Shown here: piece by piece, positions 7,465 to 15,307 of the stretch
How the letters are laid out: the number at the start of each line of letters is the position of its first letter
Position numbering within the stretch: position 1 is the first letter of the stretch
Source: Actinomycetota bacterium
Lineage (GTDB): Bacteria; Actinomycetota; Acidimicrobiia; Acidimicrobiales; Ilumatobacteraceae
DNA: 33,506 bases
Direction: 5' to 3'
Assembly (NCBI GenBank): GCA_026393585.1
Contig: JAPKZV010000119.1
Span: forward strand, 1 to 33,506
Notes under the pieces: generated by a model
What the model was told of the DNA's origin: nothing
Database searches by the model: none
The model's input: the letters and a program-made list of their open reading frames with translations, nothing else
Made by a program: the position numbers and the translations under genes

Positions 7465-8780
7465 GCCTTTCACGACACACAAACATTGATGTCTTGCCCA
7501 CGCGATCAGAAGCACAAGCAGAACTGGTACGGCAACTCACAAAAAAAGTGCGTGATGCACTTGCTCAACACCGCGTCACTTTAAGAAACTCACATCGCAG
7601 TGAACCCGATATTGCAGATGAAATTTCTCTCGCCAGGCGAGTAGTTGCCGCGGAACGAGAAAAGGAGGTTTTTGAGGGCGCCATTGGGCTCGAACTTTCC
7701 TTCGAAGAGTTTGATCTTGCAGGAGAAAGTGTGATCGCGGGAGTTTTGGGTCTTGGCCGTTTACAGCCACTCCTGGAAGATGCTGATATCTCAGACATAC
7801 ATATTCGCGGTGCATCCCCAGTATGGGTGAAGCGGCGCGACGGCTCGCGAATCTGTGTGGAACCAATCGTCGACAGTGACGAAGAACTTATTGAACTCAT
7901 TCGACGCGCTGCTACAAGGTTTGTGCGCAATGAGCAGCGTTTCGATGCCGCAAACCCTGAACTTAATTTGCAACTTCCTGATGGGTCTCGGTTGTTTGCG
8001 ACAATGGCAGTGTCGCAACACCCCAGCTTGATTATTCGGCGGCATCGTTTTGAGATTTCATCATTATTGGAGTTAGAAGATCGTGGTTTATGCAACGGTC
8101 AGGTGAGGAGTTTCCTTGCTGCGGCTGTTCGCGCGCGCCGCAATATTGTGATTGCCGGCGGTACTGGTTCTGGAAAAACAACTCTGTTGCGGGCGCTGCT
8201 CAATGAAGTTCCGCGTGAAGAACGAATCGTGACCATTGAAGATGCCTACGAACTAGGAATCGAAAGATTCGCAGACCTGCACCCAGATCATGATGCTCTG
8301 CAATCGCGTGCGGCAAACATTGAAGGACGAGGTGAAGTCACGATGGCCGACCTCACGCGAATGGCATTACGTATGGACCCCGACAGGGTCATCGTGGGTG
8401 AAGTAAGAGGGGCTGAAGCATTTCCCATGCTGATGGCGATGAGCCAGGGGAATAATGGGTCGATGTGCACCATGCACGCCGATGGCACGAAATCAGTGTT
8501 TCCCAAACTTGCTGCATACGTTTCGATGGCTTCCACCGGTCTCCCTGTTGACACGGTGAACTTGTTAATGGGAAGTGCGGTGCATTTCGTGGTCTTCATA
8601 TCTTTAGATAAAGGAGTTCGTCGTATTCGTTCGGTTCGTGAGGTGATTGATTCCGATGGCGTGCAAATTATCTCTAACGAGATTTTCAGACCTTCAGAAT
8701 TTGGTGGATGTGAAACTGCGTATCCATTAAAAGAGTCGACGCGCATATTGCTAGAAGAGTTCGGATACAGCGATGTCTGA
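7461..8780 (+). CDS. tadA: Tad pilus assembly ATPase, CpaF/TadA family
   Basis: A 439-aa type II/IV secretion ATPase that powers pilin polymerisation. The N-terminal domain contains the family block LEDADISDIHIRG. The Walker A motif GGTGSGKTT lies near residues 232-240, the Asp box follows as IVTIEDAYELG, and a Walker B-like strand DRVIVGEVRGAEA lies near 309-321. The His-box region SMCTMHADG is near 334. Motifs appear intact, so it should be active. It is coupled by ATGA to the SAF gene upstream and overlaps tadB by 8 bp. Confidence 0.93.
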   Translation: MSLSRHTNIDVLPTRSEAQAELVRQLTKKVRDALAQHRVTLRNSHRSEPDIADEISLARRVVAAEREKEVFEGAIGLELSFEEFDLAGESVIAGVLGLGRLQPLLEDADISDIHIRGASPVWVKRRDGSRICVEPIVDSDEELIELIRRAATRFVRNEQRFDAANPELNLQLPDGSRLFATMAVSQHPSLIIRRHRFEISSLLELEDRGLCNGQVRSFLAAAVRARRNIVIAGGTGSGKTTLLRALLNEVPREERIVTIEDAYELGIERFADLHPDHDALQSRAANIEGRGEVTMADLTRMALRMDPDRVIVGEVRGAEAFPMLMAMSQGNNGSMCTMHADGTKSVFPKLAAYVSMASTGLPVDTVNLLMGSAVHFVVFISLDKGVRRIRSVREVIDSDGVQIISNEIFRPSEFGGCETAYPLKESTRILLEEFGYSDV

Positions 8781-9633
8781 AATTGCAGCCATGGTATGTG
8801 GAGCTCTGGTTGGTCTCGGATTAGTTACTTTGAGGTCAAGCAGACACGGGAACCCGTTGCCGAGAAAGTGGAGTCGCTCATCTGCACAATTAACCGGCGT
8901 ACGCCCATTCGCATTGGGGCTAGCTGCTGGAACCATCATGTATTTGGCTACAAATTGGGCCTTGGCATCTGTGGGTTTCGCGGCAATGACATCTCTCGGG
9001 ATCCTGGTTTCGGGAGGAAACAAAGTCTCACGAAATGATGAAGTCATTGCAGAGGCCGTGGCACTCTGGGCCGAACAACTTAGAGATACTCTCGCCGCCG
9101 CCCATGGGCTGCAGCAGACAATTATTGCAACAGCTCCACACGCACCTGAAGTACTCAAAAAATCAGTAGAACGATTAGCAGCCGATTTGCCCTACGGGTC
9201 AGTCAGCAGCAGTTTGCACCAGTTTGCCGACGAAGTGAATCACCCGAGTGCTGACTTTGTTGTTGCTGCACTTATTGCTGCAACAGAACATGAGGCGCGT
9301 GACGTTGGAATGCTGTTAGGCCATCTTGCAATGTGTTCACGCGAAGAGGCAAAAATGCATCAACGTGTATGGGTAAGTAGAGCACGCACACGAACAGCAG
9401 TGCGCATCATCATGACAACAGTCGTCGGGTTTATCAGTGCCCTGTTTGTTTTGAATAGACCATATCTAGCGCCATACGGGACATCTTCAGGGCAATTAAT
9501 ACTGTGTGCAATTCTTTCAACATTTGTGATTGCAATGGTGCTGCTACAACATGGGTCACGAATACCTTTACCCGACCGATTTATTGCCAGTAAAAATGAG
9601 AACGAATTAGCACAGAGCGGGAGAGAGTCATGA
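8773..9633 (+). CDS. tadB: TadB-like inner-membrane platform protein (type II secretion F domain)
   Basis: A 286-aa membrane protein. It has a helix at the extreme N-terminus (IAAMVCGALVGLGLVTL), one or two more around residues 45-82, and a cytoplasmic T2SSF region around 95-210 (including AEQLRDTLAAAHGLQQTI). Two C-terminal helices carry TTVVGFISALFVLN and LCAILSTFVIAMVLLQ. This is the TadB topology, forming with TadC the platform on which TadA acts. The sequence diverges from well-known TadB proteins, so the call leans on the T2SSF pattern and its position between tadA and tadC. Overlaps on both sides indicate tight coupling. Confidence 0.85.
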   Translation: MSEIAAMVCGALVGLGLVTLRSSRHGNPLPRKWSRSSAQLTGVRPFALGLAAGTIMYLATNWALASVGFAAMTSLGILVSGGNKVSRNDEVIAEAVALWAEQLRDTLAAAHGLQQTIIATAPHAPEVLKKSVERLAADLPYGSVSSSLHQFADEVNHPSADFVVAALIAATEHEARDVGMLLGHLAMCSREEAKMHQRVWVSRARTRTAVRIIMTTVVGFISALFVLNRPYLAPYGTSSGQLILCAILSTFVIAMVLLQHGSRIPLPDRFIASKNENELAQSGRES

Positions 9634-10433
9634 TCTTTCTCATTGGAGTGAGCATTGGTCTCGGAGTATTTCTGATTCTGAGAGACACACTGTTCAATTC
9701 ACAAAAGCAGTTACCCATTTTCCATTTCAGACTTCACCATTCTCACCTCACTCTTTCAAATAGAACGTCTGACCTCGTTATTACACGAACTGCTGAAGAG
9801 CAATTCGCACAACGAATACTTCGATCTGGACTGGTGGGAGGACTACTCGCTGTGTTTGTTGTGGCCTCACTGTCAGTAGCAGGGATTCGCATTCCCAGTT
9901 TCAGTGCAATATTGCTCCTTCTTTCTGGTCCGGTTTTAGGGGTGATGAGTACGCAAAAGAAACTAAAAAATGCTGCAACTGAAGCGCGCAGGAGTTTCTC
10001 ATATGCACTGTCTAGCTATCTCGATTTGGTCAATGTTCTCCTAGCGGGGGGAGCAGGAAGTGAAACAGCATTAATTGCAGCAGCACAGACTGGAGACAAC
10101 TGGGCCTTTGAGATGATTCGCACCGCACTAGAACGTGCTCGGGCCGAACGAATTACACAATGGGCAGCCTTAGGAGAGCTTGCAACATCAATAAATGTGA
10201 GTGATCTCACACGTGTGGCGGGAAGCATGCAACTAGCTGGTGAGCAGGGTTCTCGAGTGCGAGCGTCATTAGCTGCTCAAGCCGATGCAGTTCGCAGCAG
10301 ACAAATGAATGAAATAGAAGCTGCAGCTCAAAGCGCAACCGAACGGATGGGCGTTCCCACAGTGCTCTTGTTTATGGGCTTTATTGCCCTCCTTGGCTAT
10401 CCGGCCCTCGAACTCGTCATGGGAAATATGTAA
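9630..10433 (+). CDS. tadC: TadC-like inner-membrane platform protein (type II secretion F domain)
   Basis: A 267-aa protein with an N-terminal helix (FLIGVSIGLGVFLIL), two helices around residues 68-108, and a cytoplasmic T2SSF domain. That domain includes SSYLDLVNVLLAGGAGSETA, a motif found in TadB and TadC proteins, and a C-terminal helix VLLFMGFIALLGYPALELV follows. It starts inside the tadB stop (ATGA). Order and sequence match the second platform protein of Tad systems. A 23-bp gap with a strong Shine-Dalgarno separates it from the pilin gene. Confidence 0.88.
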   Translation: MIFLIGVSIGLGVFLILRDTLFNSQKQLPIFHFRLHHSHLTLSNRTSDLVITRTAEEQFAQRILRSGLVGGLLAVFVVASLSVAGIRIPSFSAILLLLSGPVLGVMSTQKKLKNAATEARRSFSYALSSYLDLVNVLLAGGAGSETALIAAAQTGDNWAFEMIRTALERARAERITQWAALGELATSINVSDLTRVAGSMQLAGEQGSRVRASLAAQADAVRSRQMNEIEAAAQSATERMGVPTVLLFMGFIALLGYPALELVMGNM

Positions 10434-10443
10434 CCAAAAAAAT

Positions 10444-10450
10444 AAAGGAG
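10444..10450 (+). promoter_or_regulatory. Strong Shine-Dalgarno before the pilin gene
   Basis: AAAGGAG sits 6 nt before ATG 10457 in an A-rich gap. It is the best ribosome binding site inside the Tad operon; most other genes there rely on overlap coupling. High translation would suit the major pilin. Confidence 0.8.
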
Positions 10451-10456
10451 AAAACA

Positions 10457-10642
10457 ATGAAGGAATATTTCAACTACTACTGGATTCGCTTTACTGCATC
10501 GCGAGAAGCAGACACAGAGGCGGGCGAAGTGAGTGCAACAACCGTAGTAATGGCCGCAGCTCTGATTGCTCTAGCAATTGCTGTGGGGGCAACTATTACT
10601 TCACGTGTAAAAGATAAAGCCAACACTCTTAATCTCGGCTAA
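10457..10642 (+). CDS. Small Flp-type pilin candidate
   Basis: A 61-aa protein in the position of flp. A hydrophilic leader of about 26 residues ends in EAG, followed by EVSATTVVMAAALIALAIAVG, a single hydrophobic helix, and a short basic tail. A prepilin peptidase could cut after the Gly of EAG|EVSA. Classical Flp pilins have Glu-Tyr at +5/+6, which is missing here, so the cleavage site is inferred. The strong Shine-Dalgarno argues for a major structural subunit. By position it corresponds to mycobacterial Rv3656c. Confidence 0.78.
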   Translation: MKEYFNYYWIRFTASREADTEAGEVSATTVVMAAALIALAIAVGATITSRVKDKANTLNLG

Positions 10643-10648
10643 ACACCA

Positions 10649-11083
10649 GTGGCTCATTTCAGAAAAGATCGCCGCGTCAAGCGGTGCTCTCATCTTGCTG
10701 GCGACGCAGATGAGGTGGGAGAAACTGTCGTTCAAGCAGTGCTCGTTGTTCCCGTTGTGCTGACCTTTTTATGGCTGGCGCTACAAGCCACTGTCTTCAT
10801 GCATGATGCGCATATGGCAAGTGCTGCAGCGAGCGAAGGAGCTGCTGTGGCATCGCGATTCGGCTCTTCTGAGATGGCTGGCAGAAATGCGGCGGTGCGC
10901 CTGCTTGCGGAACTAGGCGCTACCGCTGCATCTGCTCCAACTGTTGTACGGCAGGGAAGTGACGTCATTGCAACTGTGTCGATTCGCGTACCACGCATCG
11001 CCCCCTTCTTCCCTTCTGTGGTGACGCGAACGGCACGTGAAGTGAGAGAGAAATATGTAACTGAAGAGGAGCGCAATAGATGA
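10649..11083 (+). CDS. TadE-like pseudopilin (first)
   Basis: A 144-aa protein starting at GTG, 6 bp after the pilin stop. About 32 hydrophilic residues are followed by a prepilin-like segment EVGETVVQAVLVVPVVLTFL and a single helix, then a helical stretch HMASAAASEGAAVASRF and a beta-rich C-terminal domain ending near RIAPFFPSVVTRTAREV. This is the TadE/TadF layout, in which minor pseudopilins are thought to initiate or tip the pilus. It overlaps the next gene by ATGA. The leader lacks an obvious Sec-type signal. Confidence 0.78.
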   Translation: MAHFRKDRRVKRCSHLAGDADEVGETVVQAVLVVPVVLTFLWLALQATVFMHDAHMASAAASEGAAVASRFGSSEMAGRNAAVRLLAELGATAASAPTVVRQGSDVIATVSIRVPRIAPFFPSVVTRTAREVREKYVTEEERNR

Positions 11084-11487
11084 AAAAGAATCGCTTTGAA
11101 ACTGGAAGTGCATCTGTGGAATTAGTCTTGCTGACTCCGGTTCTCATGATTCTCGTCTTATTGGTTGTATTGGCGGGAAGATCTGGTGAAGTGCTTTTGC
11201 AGGTGAAGCATGCCGCAGACCAAGGGGCAAGAGCAGCATCAATCTCTGCGGTGAGTAAACAAACTGTCGAAGGACGAAGTGCGGCGCTGAAAGATCTCAT
11301 TGCCACGGGAGTGTCGTGCAACAACCCCCGTATCAGCGTTGAACCACAATCACTTGGCACCACGCGATATGTGAAGGTGGCGGTTGAATGCGAGGTGAAC
11401 CGCAAAGGGCTAGATCTCCTTGGGGTCGGAACAAAAACCGTTCGCGCAGAATCCATAGAAGTACTCGATACCTATCGGGCGGGATAA
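11080..11487 (+). CDS. TadE-like pseudopilin (second)
   Basis: A 135-aa protein with the best TadE signature of the set. A short leader MKKNRFETG is followed by SASVELVLLTPVLMILVLL, which contains the Glu expected in TadE-like prepilin sites. A helix (VLLQVKHAADQGARAAS) and an extracytoplasmic domain with two cysteines (about residues 84 and 103) follow. It would act with the neighbouring pseudopilins at the pilus base or tip. It starts within the previous stop (ATGA) and its own stop overlaps the next start (TAATG). Confidence 0.83.
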   Translation: MKKNRFETGSASVELVLLTPVLMILVLLVVLAGRSGEVLLQVKHAADQGARAASISAVSKQTVEGRSAALKDLIATGVSCNNPRISVEPQSLGTTRYVKVAVECEVNRKGLDLLGVGTKTVRAESIEVLDTYRAG

Positions 11488-11882
11488 TGGCACGATCTCA
11501 AGTACATGATGAAGGTTTCATCTCAGCATTTGTTGTGTCGTTGACTATGACATTCATTGTTTGCGCTGGTTTAGCAATAGATGGAGGCCGTGTAGTCGCT
11601 GCCCGAATAAAGGTTGCCGATACGGCCGAAAATGCTGCTCGTGCTGGTGCCCAAGCACTCACAGATTTACGCACAGGAGTCCCGCGGATAGATGCTCAAC
11701 AAGCTGTAAGGCTTTCTCAGTTGTATCTCCGTTCAGTTCAAACACAAGGGCGGATTGAAGCTAATCGGGTTGAAGTTTGTGTGACTGTGAGCGCCACTGA
11801 GCAGATGACCCTCTTGCGTCTTGCAGGAGTAGATACTCGGACCGTGACTGCAACGCGCTGTGCGCAACCGGTGGTGGGGTAA
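11487..11882 (+). CDS. TadG / Rv3654c-like pilus-associated membrane protein
   Basis: The ORF track extends too far upstream. ATG 11487, overlapping the previous stop, gives 131 aa. The N-terminus EGFISAFVVSLTMTFIVCAG then LAIDGGRVVAARIKVADTAE is typical of the short TadE-like proteins found next to secretion ATPases in Actinobacteria (Rv3654c type). A single membrane helix is followed by ENAARAGAQAL and a small surface domain. Two cysteines in the C-terminal part could form a disulphide outside the cell. It completes a series of four consecutive pilin-like proteins. Confidence 0.8.
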   Translation: MARSQVHDEGFISAFVVSLTMTFIVCAGLAIDGGRVVAARIKVADTAENAARAGAQALTDLRTGVPRIDAQQAVRLSQLYLRSVQTQGRIEANRVEVCVTVSATEQMTLLRLAGVDTRTVTATRCAQPVVG

Positions 11883-11893
11883 GGGTGTAGAGA

Positions 11894-13102
11894 ATGGATT
11901 GGTTTAGTGAGCAGGATATTCAACTACCTATTTTCCAAACACTGGTCGGAATACTTGCGTGTTCAATACTTTGGGGCTTGGTCGTATTTATCTGGCAAGT
12001 TGTTTCACAAGTTCGTGGTTGGTCGCGAACGTTTGCATACTCCCCAAAATTCATTCGTATTGCTGCGGTAGCTATTGCCGGACTCTTTGTTTCTTCACAA
12101 TCTGCAGGAGCAAAGGCTTTGCAACACGCCTCGGTTGAAAAAGTTAATTCCGGTCACTCCAATAAATCATCGGACTCACTATTAGTAGGTGCATTAGTGG
12201 GTTCAGGTACAGTGAATATTGCAACTCTTTCTTACATGGTGGCAAAACGCCGCGCGGCAATGCGCAGTGCGAAGTTTTTGTCGCAGCCAGATGATGAAGT
12301 AATGGCATCTGAGTTAGGAGCGACGAAGGACGAAGTAGATCGTGGCGGCGATGTTGATTGGAGAATTATTGTTCGTGTTCTGGGCTCTCCAGTTGTGGAA
12401 ACTTCCGCAGGTGACCCCATCACAATTGGTAAAGGTAAATCGCTCGAGCTTTTAACTTGGTTAGTTGAACATAGAGAGTCTTCAACGCGATCTGCTGCTC
12501 GAACGGCACTTTGGAGCGAGAATATCCAAGATGCAACATTTTCTAATGTGGTATCTGAATTAAGGCGGTCATTAAACACCTCTGCAGGAGATCTTGAAAA
12601 TGAAGAATGGATTCCCCGGACTTTCACGAACCAAATGATTCTTAATGACAAAGTGGTGACCGACGCCTTCATCATTGAGAATTTCTTGAAGCACTACCTT
12701 GATAATCCAAACGACGTCAATAGAAACAGGCTTGAGGAATCATTGAGCTATGTACGTGACCTACCTTTTGCTGGCACGAACTACACGTGGGCAGATGCCG
12801 AAGGCATCACAACATCACATGTCATCACCACAGTTCAAGCTGCCGTGCTGCTTGGCGAATATGCCATTTCCGTGAATGACACGGAAACGCTTTTCTATGT
12901 CACCGAAAAAGGGTTACGAGTTCTGCCGGGGCACGAGGAACTTGTGGCGTTGCGCATGAAAGGCCATTCAAAAGTGGGCAATAGGTCGGCCATTAAATTG
13001 GAGTGGGAGGCATATGCCAGGGCGGTAGAGGCCGACGCGTGGGCCGGAGGAGCGCCGTCTTCGCAATTAGAAGATCTTGCGAAGTCATTAGCGAGGGTGT
13101 GA
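11894..13102 (+). CDS. Membrane-anchored winged-helix / BTAD (SARP-like) protein
   Basis: A 402-aa protein closing the Tad operon. The N-terminal third has three hydrophobic segments: LVGILACSILWGLVVFIW (about 17-34), IRIAAVAIAGLFVSS (about 54-68) and SLLVGALVGSGTVNIATLSY (about 95-114). A linker leads to a winged-helix-like domain (about 155-255, with KSLELLTWLVEH and TFSNVVSELRRSLN). A C-terminal helical repeat domain like BTAD contains EYAISVNDTETLFYVTEKG and LRVLPGHEEL. SARP/BTAD proteins are normally soluble activators. Membrane-bound versions, often with LysM, occur in actinobacterial Tad loci. The DNA-binding competence of this one is not shown by sequence. Confidence 0.8.
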   Translation: MDWFSEQDIQLPIFQTLVGILACSILWGLVVFIWQVVSQVRGWSRTFAYSPKFIRIAAVAIAGLFVSSQSAGAKALQHASVEKVNSGHSNKSSDSLLVGALVGSGTVNIATLSYMVAKRRAAMRSAKFLSQPDDEVMASELGATKDEVDRGGDVDWRIIVRVLGSPVVETSAGDPITIGKGKSLELLTWLVEHRESSTRSAARTALWSENIQDATFSNVVSELRRSLNTSAGDLENEEWIPRTFTNQMILNDKVVTDAFIIENFLKHYLDNPNDVNRNRLEESLSYVRDLPFAGTNYTWADAEGITTSHVITTVQAAVLLGEYAISVNDTETLFYVTEKGLRVLPGHEELVALRMKGHSKVGNRSAIKLEWEAYARAVEADAWAGGAPSSQLEDLAKSLARV

Positions 13103-13103
13103 C

Positions 13104-14480
13104 CTAACTCGTAAACGCACCCGTGAGTTGTGCAAGAGCTAAGGCTTCGGTAAGAGTCGCCGCACCTTCAACGCGGATGCCATCGACTTTTGCTGAGGCA
13201 CTCGCAGGAACAATGGCGCGGGTAAAGCCCAGGCGTGCTGCTTCGGCAAGGCGGCGACCCACCTGAGCAACTTGGCGTACTTCGCCAGCTAAGCCCACTT
13301 CACCAATCACTACAAGGTCGGCGGGTAGTGGTTTATTCACTACCGCAGAAACAAGTGCCAAACACAAACCCAGGTCGGCACCTGGCTCAGCAAGCTTGAC
13401 GCCACCTACAACTGATGCATAGACCTCATGACCAGAAAGAGAAATGCGCGCACGTCGTTCAAGTACAGCAAGAAGAAGAGCTAAGCGACCAGAGTCGACA
13501 CCTTGTGCTGAACGTCGTGGGGGAGCACCACCCGATACTGAATTGGTAAGAGCCTGTAACTCAACAAGCAGTGGGCGTTGACCTTCAATGGTTGGTACAA
13601 CTACTGAACCCGGCACACCAGTACGACGGTCGGCAAGAAAGAGTTGGCTGGCATCGGGAACACCCACCATGCCAGCGTCGGTCATTTCAAATAAACCGAG
13701 TTCACTCGTTGGCCCGAAGCGGTGCTTTGACGCACGTAACAAACGCAGTGCATTGTGACGCTCACCTTCGAAAGACAACACGGTGTCGACAACGTGCTCG
13801 AGCACACGGGGCCCAGCAAGGCCACCTTCTTTAGTGACATGGCCAACGAGCACCACGGGAATATTGCTGCGCTTTGCTTCTTGCACTAAACGATGTGCAC
13901 AACCGCGCACCTGCACAACTGAACCCGGCGGAGATGACAGTTCAGGGTCGGCGATGGTTTGGATACTGTCGATAACAATGAGGTTGGGCTGCACAGAAGC
14001 AATGGCTTTAAAAATATTGTGCAAATTCATTTCAGGAAGAAGCCATACGTTTTCATTGAGTGCACCTAAGCGCTCTGCACGCAAGCGAACTTGCTGTGCG
14101 CTTTCTTCTGCAGTGACATACAACGTGCGGGCAGGCCATGCAGCAAGGAGTTGCATAAGCAGTGTGCTTTTACCAATGCCGGGTTCGCCACCGAGCAAGG
14201 TGACTGAACCTGGAACAATGCCTCCACCCAACACTCGGTCGAGTTCGGGAATAGTTGTTGGTTGAGGCTGACCAATAGAGCCGTCGACTTCGGTGATGGG
14301 CTTTGCTTCGCCAGGTGCAACGAGCGACATGCCAGCGGCGAGAGATACGAGTGGTTCTTCGGGGCCTTCTACGTCTTCAACAAGTGAGTTCCATGCGCCA
14401 CAGGTAATGCACCGGCCCGACCATTTGGGGTGAGAGCCAGCACATTCGGTGCAGCGATAGACGAGTCGAAGTTTTGCCAT
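13104..14480 (-). CDS. radA: DNA repair protein RadA (Sms)
   Basis: A 458-aa RadA, a DnaB-like branch-migration helicase used in recombination and repair. In order: a four-Cys zinc finger (CTECAGSHPKWSGRCITCG), Walker A GGEPGIGKST near residue 98, Walker B LIVIDSIQT, the RadA motif as KHRFG rather than the Escherichia coli KNRFG, and a C-terminal Lon-protease-like domain (SGHEVYASVVGGVKL, GEVGLAGEVRQV). A TAACTT hexamer ends exactly 6 nt before ATG 14480 and no Shine-Dalgarno is visible, so it is probably leaderless despite lying 23 bp behind the lipoprotein gene. It is convergent with the Tad operon, one base apart. Confidence 0.96.
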   Translation of the reverse strand: MAKLRLVYRCTECAGSHPKWSGRCITCGAWNSLVEDVEGPEEPLVSLAAGMSLVAPGEAKPITEVDGSIGQPQPTTIPELDRVLGGGIVPGSVTLLGGEPGIGKSTLLMQLLAAWPARTLYVTAEESAQQVRLRAERLGALNENVWLLPEMNLHNIFKAIASVQPNLIVIDSIQTIADPELSSPPGSVVQVRGCAHRLVQEAKRSNIPVVLVGHVTKEGGLAGPRVLEHVVDTVLSFEGERHNALRLLRASKHRFGPTSELGLFEMTDAGMVGVPDASQLFLADRRTGVPGSVVVPTIEGQRPLLVELQALTNSVSGGAPPRRSAQGVDSGRLALLLAVLERRARISLSGHEVYASVVGGVKLAEPGADLGLCLALVSAVVNKPLPADLVVIGEVGLAGEVRQVAQVGRRLAEAARLGFTRAIVPASASAKVDGIRVEGAATLTEALALAQLTGAFTS

Positions 14481-14486
14481 GCCGAC

Positions 14487-14492
14487 AAGTTA
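14487..14492 (-). promoter_or_regulatory. Candidate leaderless -10 box of radA
   Basis: TAACTT ends 6 nt before ATG 14480, inside the 23-bp gap behind the lipoprotein gene. Confidence 0.5.
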
Positions 14493-14503
14493 GGCGATGG
14501 GTG

Positions 14504-15307
14504 TTAATTGCGCGAGCGCGAGGTGCGCTTGCGTTGCCGGTCGTATTGGCGTTTATAGAGGAGTGCGCCGAGTACTGCCATGAGACCAAGCCACGCAATG
14601 AGGAGGACGAGGCCGATTTTGGAGGCGATACCGCCCAGAGTTCCGACCACGTCGACGTTTTCAGTGCTGGTGGCGAGGTCGACAGGGGTGCCGTCGGTAG
14701 CCACGCGCCAGGAGAGCTTGCCATTTTCGGGAATAGCAGTGGACGATTTCAATTCCCCGGGCAGGGAGGCGACGAACTCAATAGTGAGCGCCTTGCCGAG
14801 GTCGAGGTTTTGCGACTTGACGGTGCTTTCATATGGGGTAGCGCCGAGAGCCGCGATGAGTTGGTCGTCGGCAAAGGCTTGCAGCCCGCCTGTTACTTCT
14901 AGTCGGCCCGACAAGTTCCACGATGAGTCGCGGGCTTTTCCGCCACGACGCAAAATGACTTCACGAAAGGGACCACGGTTGCCATTGAGTTGGGCAAGCA
15001 CTGCAGTTGCTTCAGATTCATTGGCGAAGTCGCGAACGAGAACTAATTGCTTGCCACCAGACGCGGTATCAACAGGCTCGGTGAGCTTCCAACCATTCTT
15101 CTTTAAGTCGCTGAAGTCGAGATTGTCGGCAATGTCGGGAGAGCGTTGAACAATTTCCTTATCAACATCAATGGTGACAGTGACGTTTCCACTGCCATCG
15201 GGGTTGACCACCATCGACACTTGCGTGTCGACACGACATGAAGCAAGAAGAACTATTGCACAACACAGCGCAATGAAACGCTTAGCTGTTGACGTAGCTA
15301 TTTTCAC
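14504..15307 (-). CDS. LppM-like lipoprotein (DUF3153-type)
   Basis: A 267-aa exported lipoprotein. A basic start, a hydrophobic core (FIALCCAIVLLASC) and the lipobox LASC (Cys about 24) mark a type II signal peptide. The mature part opens RVDTQVSMVVNPDGSGNVTV, the usual start of LppM-like proteins. It ends with a transmembrane helix (IGLVLLIAWLGLMAVLGALL, about 233-252) and a very basic tail. Lipid anchor plus C-terminal helix would tether it twice. It starts at GTG overlapping the clpC stop (GTGA), so it is translated with clpC. Mycobacterial LppM is linked to surface glycolipids; the role here is unknown. Confidence 0.82.
   Translation of the reverse strand: MKIATSTAKRFIALCCAIVLLASCRVDTQVSMVVNPDGSGNVTVTIDVDKEIVQRSPDIADNLDFSDLKKNGWKLTEPVDTASGGKQLVLVRDFANESEATAVLAQLNGNRGPFREVILRRGGKARDSSWNLSGRLEVTGGLQAFADDQLIAALGATPYESTVKSQNLDLGKALTIEFVASLPGELKSSTAIPENGKLSWRVATDGTPVDLATSTENVDVVGTLGGIASKIGLVLLIAWLGLMAVLGALLYKRQYDRQRKRTSRSRN

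Noticed and set aside
10434-10456. Internal promoter before the pilin gene
   Set aside because: The A-rich 23-bp gap contains a strong Shine-Dalgarno but no TAnnnT at a useful distance, so I call only the ribosome binding site.
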